This document shows positions 39,188 to 46,811 of a DNA stretch of 64,000 bases, in pieces. Location of the stretch: assembly GCF_900188025.1 (NCBI RefSeq), contig NZ_FZNO01000003.1, positions 186,001-250,000 on the forward strand. The letters run 5' to 3'. This DNA comes from Blastococcus mobilis. GTDB taxonomy: Bacteria; Actinomycetota; Actinomycetes; Mycobacteriales; Geodermatophilaceae. The translations under genes and the position numbers were made by a program. Under the pieces are notes generated by a model, which was not told where the DNA came from, made no database searches, and saw only the letters and a program-made list of their open reading frames with translations. The stretch's first letter is position 1. Each line of letters begins with the position of its first letter.

Positions 39188-39350
39188 TGACGAGCGGGCG
39201 CCGGAGGCTCCCCGAGGAACGGCGGGTGGCCGCCCTGCGAGGCGGTCCGACGAAGGGGGACCGGAGGTCTCCCTGAGGAGGGCCGGCACCGGCTCAGCAC
39301 AACGAGATCAGCTACTTGGCCGCGGTGCGGTCCGTAGGACCGCGATGTCC
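39188..39350. repeat. Repeat family A: diverged module plus one palindromic unit overlapping a gene
   Basis: The diverged module (GACGAGCGGGCGCCGGAGG, then GACGAAGGGGGACCGGAGG) runs from the TIGR00300 stop to the ROK stop. The palindromic unit 39322-39350 has CGGTCC/GGACCG arms. This unit lies inside the ROK kinase reading frame and encodes its last residues. Confidence 0.75.
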
Positions 39351-40319
39351 CAGAGCGGCAAGGTCCTGTCGCACCAGGTCCGCGGCGCCCACCAGCCCCG
39401 CCTGGGGTCCGAGCTCGGCGGCGGCGATGCGGGGGCCGGGACGGAACCCGCGCCCGGGGAGGGCCCGGTCCAGCCGCTCCCGCGCCGGGGCGAGCACCAT
39501 CTCGCCCAGCTTGCTGACCCCGCCGCCGATCACCACGACCTCGGGGTCGAGGACGGCGGCCAGGTCGGCGATCCCCTGGCCCAGCCAGATGCCGACCTCC
39601 GTGACCAGTTCCAGGGCCAGCGGGTCGCCCTCGGCGGCGGCGCGGGCGACGTCCTCACCGGTGAGCCGGTCGGGCTCGTGGTCCACCCGTTCCAGCAGCC
39701 CCGCGGCGGCGGCCGGAGACGTGCGGGCGACCTCGCGGGCGGTCTGCCCGAGGGCCGTGCCGCTGGCGTACTGCTCCCAGCAGCCGCGGTTGCCGCAGGC
39801 GCACAGCCGACCGTCGGGGACGACGCGCATGTGCCCCCACTCCCCCGCCACACCGTGCGAGCCGCGCCGCAGCCGGCCGTCCAGGACGATCCCGCCGCCG
39901 ATACCGGTGCCGAGCGTGATCATCAGCGCCAGGTCGGCGCCCCGTGCGGCGCCGTACCGGTACTCGGCCCACGCCGCGGCGTCGGCGTCGTTGCCCACCC
40001 AGAGCGGGCGCTGCAGCCGGGCGGCGAGGTCCTTGCGCAGCGTCGAGTTGCGCCAGGCCAGGTGCGGGCTGAACAGCACCGTGTCACCGGTGCTGTCGAA
40101 CCATCCGGCGGCGCCCACGCCGACGCCCACCAGCTCGCCGTCGTGACAGGCGGCGAGCTCCTCGACAACGGCGACGATCGCGTCCTCGGTGTCGGTGACC
40201 GAAGCACCCGGGGTGGCGCGGCGCGCGATGGCGACCACGGTGCCGTCGGCGGCCACGATGCCGCCCGCGACCTTCGTGCCGCCGACGTCGATGCCGAGCG
40301 CGGCAGGCCCGGCCGTCAT
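39312..40319 (-). CDS. ROK family glucokinase
   Basis: A 335-residue ROK-family sugar kinase. The ATP site is LGIDVGGTKVAGG (residues 8-20), the sugar site GNDADAAAWAEYRYG near 109, and TLGTGIGGGIVLDG near 133. The ROK zinc motif CACGNRGCWEQYASG is near 176 with all Cys present. VVIGGGVSKLGE lies near the C-terminus. It phosphorylates glucose or a related sugar. The final 12 residues (GHRGPTDRTAAK) are encoded by a family A repeat unit; the TGA found there in asnB and adoK is GGA here. The ATG overlaps the upstream stop. Confidence 0.88.
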   Translation of the reverse strand: MTAGPAALGIDVGGTKVAGGIVAADGTVVAIARRATPGASVTDTEDAIVAVVEELAACHDGELVGVGVGAAGWFDSTGDTVLFSPHLAWRNSTLRKDLAARLQRPLWVGNDADAAAWAEYRYGAARGADLALMITLGTGIGGGIVLDGRLRRGSHGVAGEWGHMRVVPDGRLCACGNRGCWEQYASGTALGQTAREVARTSPAAAAGLLERVDHEPDRLTGEDVARAAAEGDPLALELVTEVGIWLGQGIADLAAVLDPEVVVIGGGVSKLGEMVLAPARERLDRALPGRGFRPGPRIAAAELGPQAGLVGAADLVRQDLAALGHRGPTDRTAAK

Positions 40320-40648
40320 GCGATGTCGATCTGCTGGACCGGCGGGGGCGGCGGGCTCTCCTGAGCGCCCGCGTCGGTCTCCCTCACCGGCACGTCCGGT
40401 CGCCCGGCGGCAGCCACGGTGCGCAGAGCGGTGGCGGCCGCGGTGAGCACGTCGGCCAGCGCCTCGGTCACCTCCGGCCGCTCGCCGCGGACGACGGCCG
40501 CCACCTGGCAGATCGGGCACCACCAGCATTCCTCGGCGTGCCCGTCACCGGCGGCCCCGTCAGCGGCGGGCGATGCGCCGACGGGCCCGCCGCGCAGGGC
40601 CTCGACGAGGCGCTGCGCCTGGTCGATCCAATCCGTTCCGGGTGTCAT
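40316..40648 (-). CDS. Small protein with a Cys-rich (zinc-ribbon-like) motif
   Basis: A 110-residue protein with the motif ECWWCPICQ (residues about 40-48), three closely spaced Cys that could bind a metal. Helices surround it (WIDQAQRLVEALRGG; TEALADVLTAAATALRTVA), and the tail is Pro-rich. Linked by ATGA overlaps to both the ArsA-like gene upstream and the ROK gene downstream. Similar small proteins accompany ArsA-like genes in actinobacteria. Function unknown; a partner of the ArsA-like protein is possible. Confidence 0.7.
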   Translation of the reverse strand: MTPGTDWIDQAQRLVEALRGGPVGASPAADGAAGDGHAEECWWCPICQVAAVVRGERPEVTEALADVLTAAATALRTVAAAGRPDVPVRETDAGAQESPPPPPVQQIDIA

Positions 40649-41790
40649 GGGGTCCTTTTCTCGGCGCTGAGGAGGTCGGCGGGCCACAGCTGCGGATCGG
40701 GGCGGAAACCCACCACGAGGCGGGCGGTGGCCGTAGCGGGATCGAGGAGCCGGCCGCCGGTCACCTCGCACCGGCGCAGCAGCGGATCGAGCCGCAACGA
40801 CCGGCGGGCCCCTCCCACGGTGAGCACGAGATCGTCCACCCAGCGGGTCAGCTGCACCGCCTCTCGCTCGGCGAACGGCAGCGGCACGGTGAGCTGCCAG
40901 GCCCCCTCGTGCCGCTCCGGCCCGGGCACGGGGAATCCGGTGACCTCGGGAAGGAGGCCGTCCAGGAGCCCGGCGAGCTCGTCGGCATCCCCGGGAGCCA
41001 CGGCGAGCTCGGGAACGCGGTGGACCGGCGCGACCTCGGCCAGAGCGGTGAGGACGGCGTCCTGCTCCGCGGCGCGGCGCCTCGTCCACTCGTCGTCGCC
41101 GCCCAGCGGGAGCACGCGGCTGAGCACCGCGCCGGTCCGCAGGCCGTGCAGGCCCAGGACGGTCGCCACCGAGCGCAGCGCCGGCCCGGCGGATGTCCGC
41201 GGCGCTGCCACCAGGACGACGCCTGTGTCGACCGGATCGGCCAGGCGGTCGCGGGCGAGCAGCGCCTCCACGGCCGGGACGGCGGACAGCGCGGCATCCA
41301 CCGGGCCGCGACGGGCGGCCCCGGCCGCCACCGCGGCGGTCCGGACGGCGCCGAGCGCCCGCATCCCGGGGGGCATCAGCTGATCCAGCCACCAGCGCAG
41401 GGCGGCGGACAGGCCGACCAGCGTCGTCGCGGACTCGACGGGTCCGGCGTCGACGACCACGAGATCGGCCTCCACCCGCCCGAGGTGGGCGAACAGGCCG
41501 AGGTCCGCGGTCCCGGGCATCGGGACCACCGAGGTAGCGGGCGGCAAGGTCAGCTGCGGCAGCACGGCCGCGAGCGCGTCCGCAGTCCCCGTCCACAGGT
41601 TCTCGAGGGCATCCTGCGGATCCACGGTGGTCACCGTCAGGCCCGGTTCGGCGTCCAGCCCCCTGACGCGGACGCCCTGCCTGCAGAGGAGCACGGTGTG
41701 CCGCCCGGCTCGGGCGGCGTGGACGGCGGCGGAGGTGGCCAGCGTCGAGGTCCCCGCCCCGCCCGGACCGGTGAAGAGCAAAGTTCGCAT
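40645..41790 (-). CDS. ArsA/MinD-like P-loop protein (Rv2184c position), degenerate Walker A
   Basis: A 381-residue protein laid out like ArsA-type ATPases. It opens MRTLLFTGPGGAGTSTLATS, has a VVVDAGPVESATTLVGLSAAL segment (Walker B/switch region near residues 110-130) and a C-terminal beta-rich ArsA-HSP20-like part (WQLTVPLPFAEREAVQLTRW). Both lysines expected in the KGGxGKT loop are missing (Pro9 and Thr14), so nucleotide hydrolysis is doubtful. The M. tuberculosis counterpart position is Rv2184c. The start at ATG 41790 matches the family N-terminus; ATG 41814, overlapping the SRPBCC stop, is possible. Confidence 0.75.
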   Translation of the reverse strand: MRTLLFTGPGGAGTSTLATSAAVHAARAGRHTVLLCRQGVRVRGLDAEPGLTVTTVDPQDALENLWTGTADALAAVLPQLTLPPATSVVPMPGTADLGLFAHLGRVEADLVVVDAGPVESATTLVGLSAALRWWLDQLMPPGMRALGAVRTAAVAAGAARRGPVDAALSAVPAVEALLARDRLADPVDTGVVLVAAPRTSAGPALRSVATVLGLHGLRTGAVLSRVLPLGGDDEWTRRRAAEQDAVLTALAEVAPVHRVPELAVAPGDADELAGLLDGLLPEVTGFPVPGPERHEGAWQLTVPLPFAEREAVQLTRWVDDLVLTVGGARRSLRLDPLLRRCEVTGGRLLDPATATARLVVGFRPDPQLWPADLLSAEKRTP

Positions 41791-41810
41791 GGCACGCCCC
41801 GCTGGGGACA

Positions 41811-42242
41811 TCAGCCCTCGACGCGCTTCTTGAGCTCCTTGAGAGCCGTGTCGAGGATGACCTTCTCGGCCTTGCGCTTGATCATGCCGAGCATCGGGAT
41901 CGAGAGGTCGATGGCGATGGCGTAGGTGACCTCGGTGGCGCCGTCCCGCTCGGTGAGCGTGTAGCTGCCCTCCTGGCGCCGCTGCATCTGGCCCTTGACG
42001 AGGTTCCAGGACACCGCGCGGTCGCCGTCCCAGGTGTAGTCGAGGACGTAGTCGTCCTTGACCGCGCCGGCATCGAGCACGAAGTGCACCCGCTGCGCGC
42101 GCCCGTCGGGCCCCGTCTCGAGGACCTCGACCTTCTTCGCCGCGGCGACCCACTGCGGGTAGGAGGCGAAATCGGCGATGACCGCCATGACATCGGCCGC
42201 AGGCGCATCGACGACGATCGACTGGGTGGACTGGTCGGCCAT
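41811..42242 (-). CDS. SRPBCC (START-like) family protein, Rv2185c position
   Basis: A 143-residue helix-grip protein of the polyketide cyclase/coenzyme Q-binding SRPBCC family. It begins with TQSIVVDAPAADVMAVIADF and PQWVAAAKKVEVLE, with VLDYTWDGDRAVSWNLVKG in the middle and an amphipathic C-terminal helix containing KELKKRVEG. Such proteins bind hydrophobic ligands. It is divergent from the fadD gene and precedes the ArsA-like gene. The order SRPBCC-ArsA beside fadD15 is that of Rv2185c-Rv2184c-Rv2187. Ligand unknown. Confidence 0.8.
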   Translation of the reverse strand: MADQSTQSIVVDAPAADVMAVIADFASYPQWVAAAKKVEVLETGPDGRAQRVHFVLDAGAVKDDYVLDYTWDGDRAVSWNLVKGQMQRRQEGSYTLTERDGATEVTYAIAIDLSIPMLGMIKRKAEKVILDTALKELKKRVEG

Positions 42243-42295
42243 GGGCAGCAGGCTAGCCGTTTCCGCCGTTCAGCGAGCCGGTGGCCCGACGCTGC

Positions 42296-42311
42296 CCTAC
42301 TCATGGGTAGG
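42296..42311. promoter_or_regulatory. Operator-like inverted repeat upstream of fadD
   Basis: CCTACTCATGGGTAGG, an 8-bp inverted repeat with one mismatch, sits in the divergent SRPBCC/fadD region just before a TAGATT box (42321-42326). Its position suits a repressor site. Regulator not identified. Confidence 0.45.
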
Positions 42312-42320
42312 AATTCCGGC

Positions 42321-42326
42321 TAGATT
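42321..42326 (+). promoter_or_regulatory. Candidate -10 box (TAGATT) for fadD
   Basis: TAGATT lies about 70 nt before the fadD GTG, and 10 bp after the inverted repeat at 42296. Confidence 0.4.
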
Positions 42327-42395
42327 CGACGCGACGTCCCTGGCCGGGGCCGCGGGCGACGGCGCCCCCGGACGGCGGGGAGGAGAGGACCAGGC

Positions 42396-44189
42396 GTGCG
42401 CGAGTTCAGCGTTCCTGCGATCACCGAGGTGGGTCCGGACGAGGCCCTGACCGACATGCTTGCCACCAACGTCGCCGAGCACGGCGACGAGGTAGGCCTC
42501 CGCGTGCGGCGCAACGGGCAGTGGCAGGACGTCACCTGGAAGGAGTTCGGCGCCCAGGTTGCCGGGGTCGCCAAGGGCCTCGTGGCCGCGGGCGTCGCAC
42601 CCGGTGACCGGGTGGCCCTGCAGGCGAAGACCCGCTACGAGTGGACGGTCCTCGACTACGCCATCTGGACCGCCGGCGCCGCCGTCGTCCCCATCTACGA
42701 GACGTCCAGCCCCGATCAGGTGGCCTGGATCCTGTCCGACTCGGGCGCGACCGCCGTGGTCGTCGAGCGCGACGAGCACGCCGCGGCCGTCGAGTCCGTC
42801 CGTGACCAGACACCCAATCTGCGGTCGGTCTACGTCATCGACGACGGCGCGGTCGACCAGCTAGTCCAGGCGGGCAAGGACGTCCCCGACAGCGAGCTCG
42901 AGGCCCGCCGTGCCACGCTCTCGGCCGACAGCCTGGCCACCCTGATCTACACCAGCGGCACCACGGGCCGCCCCAAGGGCTGCGAGCTCACCCACTCGAA
43001 CTTCTTGTTCGAGATCGGCAACGCGATGAACCTGCTGGGCCGGTTCATGAACGTGCAGGGCTCCCTCCTGCTGTTCATCCCGCTGGCCCACGTGCTCGCC
43101 CGCGTCATGCAGGTCGGCGCCGTCAAGACGCGCACGGTCATCGGCCACACCCCCGACGTCTCGAACCTCGTCCAGGACCTCGGCGAGTTCAAGCCGACCT
43201 TCGTCCTGGCCGTCCCGCGTGTCTTCGAGAAGGTCTTCAACAGCGCCAAGGCCAAGGCCGAGGGCGACGGCAAGGGCAAGATCTTCGACAAGGCCGCCCA
43301 GGTCGCCATCGCCTGGTCCCGCGCGCAGGACACGGGTGGGGCCGGGCTGGCCCTGAAGGCGCAGCACGCGCTCTTCGACAAGCTGGTCTACGGCAAGCTC
43401 CGGGCCGCGCTCGGCGGTCGCTGCCTCGGCGCGATCTCCGGTGGCGCACCCCTGGGCGAGCGGCTCGGCCACTTCTTCCGCGGCATCGGCGTCACCGTCT
43501 ACGAAGGTTACGGCCTGACCGAGACGACGGCCGCCGCGTCGGTGAACCACGACGACGCGCTGCGCATCGGCACCGTCGGGCGGCCGCTTCCCGGTGTGGA
43601 GTTCCGCATCGCCGACGACGGCGAGGTCCTCATCCGTGGCGGCATCGTCATGCGCGGCTACTGGCGCAACGAGGAGGCCACCAAGGAAGCAATCGACTCC
43701 GAGGGCTGGTTCCACAGCGGCGACATCGGCGAGCTCGACCGGGACGGTTTCCTGAAGATCACCGGGCGCAAGAAGGAGATCCTGGTGACCGCCGGCGGCA
43801 AGAACGTCGCCCCCGCGGTGCTGGAGGACCGGCTGCGCGCTCACCGTCTGGTGAGCCAGTGCATCGTCGTCGGCGACCAGCGTCCGTTCATCGCCGCGCT
43901 GATCACCCTGGACCAGGAGGCGCTCCCCGCCTGGCTGGAGTCCAAGGGCAAGCCGGCGGGTCACACCGCCGACCAGCTGTGGGAGGACCCCGAGCTCCTG
44001 GCCGAGATCGACGCAGCGGTCAAGGACGCCAACAAGGCGGTCTCCCAGGCCGAGGCGATCAAGAAGTTCAAGATTCTCGGCACCGACTTCACCGAGGACA
44101 ACGGCATGCTCACCCCGAGCCTGAAGCTCAAGCGCACCGTCGTCATGAAGGAGTTCGGCACCGAGGTCGAGGACCTGTACGCCGGCTGA
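42396..44189 (+). CDS. fadD15: Long-chain acyl-CoA ligase (FadD15-like)
   Basis: A 597-residue adenylate-forming enzyme activating fatty acids to acyl-CoA. The P-loop is TLIYTSGTTGRPKGCELTHSN near residues 185-205 (core YTSGTTGRPKG). The linker region YEGYGLTETTAAAS is near 368, the ribose-binding FHSGDIGELDRDGFLKITGRKKE near 445, and the final catalytic Lys is in the SLKLKR segment. GGGGAGGAGAGG precedes the GTG start. It is the counterpart of M. tuberculosis Rv2187 in both position and strand. A family B repeat follows its stop. Confidence 0.92.
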   Translation: MREFSVPAITEVGPDEALTDMLATNVAEHGDEVGLRVRRNGQWQDVTWKEFGAQVAGVAKGLVAAGVAPGDRVALQAKTRYEWTVLDYAIWTAGAAVVPIYETSSPDQVAWILSDSGATAVVVERDEHAAAVESVRDQTPNLRSVYVIDDGAVDQLVQAGKDVPDSELEARRATLSADSLATLIYTSGTTGRPKGCELTHSNFLFEIGNAMNLLGRFMNVQGSLLLFIPLAHVLARVMQVGAVKTRTVIGHTPDVSNLVQDLGEFKPTFVLAVPRVFEKVFNSAKAKAEGDGKGKIFDKAAQVAIAWSRAQDTGGAGLALKAQHALFDKLVYGKLRAALGGRCLGAISGGAPLGERLGHFFRGIGVTVYEGYGLTETTAAASVNHDDALRIGTVGRPLPGVEFRIADDGEVLIRGGIVMRGYWRNEEATKEAIDSEGWFHSGDIGELDRDGFLKITGRKKEILVTAGGKNVAPAVLEDRLRAHRLVSQCIVVGDQRPFIAALITLDQEALPAWLESKGKPAGHTADQLWEDPELLAEIDAAVKDANKAVSQAEAIKKFKILGTDFTEDNGMLTPSLKLKRTVVMKEFGTEVEDLYAG

Positions 44190-44190
44190 G

Positions 44191-44248
44191 GCGGCCCCCT
44201 CCAGGGAACCGCCCCGAGCTTGCGAGGGGTGGGGAGGAGGAGGTCCTT
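44191..44248 (+). repeat. Repeat family B, copy 2
   Basis: Starts 1 nt after the fadD stop codon's following base: GCGGCCCCCTCC ... CCCCGAGCTTGCGAGGGG ... GGAGGTCCTT. Same architecture and 3' end as the copy after glyA. Probable terminator. Confidence 0.75.
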
Positions 44249-44276
44249 CCGCCGTCCCGCAGTCGTGGGGCGGGGC

Positions 44277-45413
44277 TCAGTGCTGTGCGGCCCCGGGTTC
44301 GAGCAGCTCGGCGAAGGTGGCAGCGATCGTCGTCCACGACCACCGCTGCTCCACCCAGGCCCGGCCGGCCTCGCCCATGGCCCGCGCACGGCGCGCGTCG
44401 GACAGCAGGCCGGCGATCGCGTCGGCCACCGCGCTGGGTGAGCGCGGATCGATGACGTGCCCCGTGACGCCGTCGCGCACCGCCTCCGGGGCACCGCCGG
44501 AGGTGCCGGCGACGACCGGGCGGGCACAGGCGGCGGCCTCCAGGAACACCATGCCCAGGCCCTCGACGTCCAGCCCCGCACGGCGGGTCCGGCACGGCAT
44601 GGCGAAGACGTCTCCTGCCGCGTAGTAGCCGGGAAGCCGGGCCGCCTCGACCGGGCCGGTGAAGGCGACCGAGTCCTGCAGACCGCGCGCCACGACCGCC
44701 CGGCGGAGGGTGGCCTCCGCCGGGCCGCCTCCGACCAGGAGCAGCCGCGCGGAGGGGTGCCGGTCGAGGACGCTCGGCCAGCCGGCCACCAGGACGTCCT
44801 GCCCCTTGCGTGCGACCAGCCGGGACACGCAGACCACGACCGGCGCGTCGCCGAGACCGTGCCGCCGCCGGACGGCCGAGCCGTCCACCTCCGGGTTGAA
44901 GAGGTCGACGTCGACCCCCGGTGACAACTGGGCCAGCCGGGTGCGCCCACTGAGGGCCGGCGCGAGCCGGTCCCGGGTGTAGTCGCTGATGTAGGTGACC
45001 ACATCCAGGCCGGAGGCGATGCGCCGCATGAGCTGCCGGCTCCCCGGCAACGCCACCCAGCCGGTCTCGTGGCCGTGGGTGGCGCCCACCAGATGGCGAA
45101 CGCCGGCGTCGCGCAGCGCCGGCGCCATCAGCCCCAGGGGCGCGGCCGCGCCGAAGAAGGCGCTGTCGCAGCCGTGCCGCTGGGCGAGCTGGACGGCGGC
45201 GCGGGTGGCGCCGGGGGTGGGCAGGAGCATGCCGGTGGGCTGCCGGACCACCGGATAGGGCAGCCCCGTGTCGTGATCGGCCGACCCGGGGGCGTCGGAG
45301 GCCAGGACGACGACGGAGTCCGGCGGTCGGCGGGCCAGCAGGGCCGCGACGAACGTCTGGATGCCGCCCTGGCGCGGTGGGAAGTCGTTGGTCACGACCA
45401 GCGTGCGGGTCAT
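44277..45413 (-). CDS. pimB: GT4 mannosyltransferase, PimB'-like (Rv2188c type)
   Basis: A 378-residue GT-B family 4 glycosyltransferase. The N-terminus MTRTLVVTNDFPPRQGGIQTF contains the acceptor Gly-Gly loop. GATHGHETGWVALPG and YISDYTRDRL follow. The donor-binding domain shows SRLVARKGQDVL (Arg/Lys contacts) near residue 205 and EGLGMVFLEAAAC near 285. Rv2188c adds the second mannose to phosphatidylinositol mannosides. Sequence pattern and gene order support the same role here. It overlaps the M48 gene stop by ATGA. Confidence 0.87.
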   Translation of the reverse strand: MTRTLVVTNDFPPRQGGIQTFVAALLARRPPDSVVVLASDAPGSADHDTGLPYPVVRQPTGMLLPTPGATRAAVQLAQRHGCDSAFFGAAAPLGLMAPALRDAGVRHLVGATHGHETGWVALPGSRQLMRRIASGLDVVTYISDYTRDRLAPALSGRTRLAQLSPGVDVDLFNPEVDGSAVRRRHGLGDAPVVVCVSRLVARKGQDVLVAGWPSVLDRHPSARLLLVGGGPAEATLRRAVVARGLQDSVAFTGPVEAARLPGYYAAGDVFAMPCRTRRAGLDVEGLGMVFLEAAACARPVVAGTSGGAPEAVRDGVTGHVIDPRSPSAVADAIAGLLSDARRARAMGEAGRAWVEQRWSWTTIAATFAELLEPGAAQH

Positions 45414-46675
45414 GGACGGTTCAGCTCCGCCCAGTCGGCAGCCAGCGCCAGCCGCTGCGCGACGGTCGGGTGCGAACCGAAGAACCAGTGCCACACGCCC
45501 GGCGGGTCGGGGTCGGAGAGATTGGACGCGGCGAGGTCCTGCTGCATGGCGACGAACGCCTCCGGGTCGTCCGTGAGGTCGAGGGCGTGCACGTCCGCCC
45601 GCGCCTCGACGTGGCGGGACACCCCGTTCTGCACCGGCGCGGACAGCAGCGTGCCCACGGTGATCAGGAAGAGCGCCAGCGGAACCACACGGGGATCTCC
45701 CGGACCCTCCGCGCCGGCCCGGCGCAGCAGCGTCGGCGACGAGAGCAGCCAGCCCAGCGCGGCCACGCCGGCGCCCGCCCCCAGCGCGCCCATCAGGGTG
45801 CCGGTGAGGACGTCGTCGTTGGCGACGTGGCCCAGCTCGTGGGCCACGATCGACTCGATCTGCTCGTCGGGCAGCCGCTCGAGGACGGTGTCGTAGACGA
45901 CGACGCGGCGGGTGGTGCCGAACCCGGAGACGTAGGCGTTCAGCGCCGTCGTCCGGCGCGAGGCGTCCGACACCAGCACGTCCTGCACCGGCGTGCCGTT
46001 CTCCTCCGCCAGCTGGAGCAGGTCACTGCGCAGCCGGCCCTCTGCCAGCGGCTGGAAACGGTTGAAGGCCGGTTCGATGAGCACCGGCCAGAGGAAGGAC
46101 CCCACGACCACGAAAGCGGCGGCCCCCGCTCCGGCCCACGCCCACCACGTCCGCGGCGCCCGGCGGGCCAACCAGACCAGGGCGAGCAGGCCGAGCGCGG
46201 TCAGCCCGGCATCGATGGCCGTGGAGACCGCGACGTCGCGCAGCCAGAGCCCCCAGCTCCGGGTGGACAGCCCGTAACGGTGCCGCACGACCTCGCCGTA
46301 GGCCGCCAGGGGCAGCGTGGCCAGCCGTCCGATGACGGCGAGGGCGAGGACGCCGAGCAGGACCTGCCAGACCCATCCCCCGCCCAGCGGCCTGGCGACC
46401 GCCCGCACGAGCCGGGCACCGGCCCGCGTCAGGCCCAGGACCGCCGAGACGGTCAGGCCGAGCAGCAGGGAGATCAACGAGGCGGGGCGGAGGGCCGCCG
46501 CGAAAGACTCGGCACGGTTCAGCTGCGCCTCGGAGAGACCTGCGGTGGGGTCGACCGGGGTGCGTCCGCCGACCGGATCCGGCAGCGGCACCCAGGGGGT
46601 GCGGACGGCGATGACGACGGCGAACGCGATGCCGAGGACGACCGCGGCGGCCAGCGCGGCCCGACGGGCAGTCAC
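45410..46675 (-). CDS. M48 family membrane metalloprotease (Ste24-like)
   Basis: A 421-residue protein with an N-terminal signal anchor and about five to six further membrane segments. The zinc motif is ESIVAHELGHVANDD (HExxH near residue 275), with the third ligand in SRHVEARADVHAL near 350. The preceding YVSGFGTTRRVVVYDTVLERLPDEQ is typical of CAAX-protease/HtpX relatives. It would degrade membrane or lipidated proteins. The GTG start follows a family B repeat and a hairpin that separate it from the NlpC gene; its stop overlaps the mannosyltransferase start. Confidence 0.87.
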   Translation of the reverse strand: MTARRAALAAAVVLGIAFAVVIAVRTPWVPLPDPVGGRTPVDPTAGLSEAQLNRAESFAAALRPASLISLLLGLTVSAVLGLTRAGARLVRAVARPLGGGWVWQVLLGVLALAVIGRLATLPLAAYGEVVRHRYGLSTRSWGLWLRDVAVSTAIDAGLTALGLLALVWLARRAPRTWWAWAGAGAAAFVVVGSFLWPVLIEPAFNRFQPLAEGRLRSDLLQLAEENGTPVQDVLVSDASRRTTALNAYVSGFGTTRRVVVYDTVLERLPDEQIESIVAHELGHVANDDVLTGTLMGALGAGAGVAALGWLLSSPTLLRRAGAEGPGDPRVVPLALFLITVGTLLSAPVQNGVSRHVEARADVHALDLTDDPEAFVAMQQDLAASNLSDPDPPGVWHWFFGSHPTVAQRLALAADWAELNRP

Positions 46676-46691
46676 CCGGCCGATCCTAGAG

Positions 46692-46750
46692 AAAGGACCC
46701 CCCTGCCCCCCGCCACTCGCAAGCTCGCGTCGGGACCCTGCAGGAGGGCC
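46692..46750 (-). repeat. Repeat family B, copy 3
   Basis: Read on the minus strand: GGCCCTCCTGCAGGGTCCCG, then GCGAGCTTGCGAGTGGC, ending GGGGGGTCCTT. It follows the NlpC stop in the same orientation as that gene, after another hairpin. It lies just before the M48 gene. Confidence 0.75.
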
Positions 46751-46760
46751 ACCCGACGAG

Positions 46761-46790
46761 GGCCGGTGACCCCTTGTGGGGTCACCGGCC
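46761..46790 (-). terminator. Terminator hairpin after the NlpC/P60 gene
   Basis: Perfect 13-bp stem (GGCCGGTGACCCC and complement), 4-nt loop, 21 nt past the NlpC stop. Confidence 0.75.
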
Positions 46791-46811
46791 CTGGCCGAGG
46801 CGGTGCGGAGG

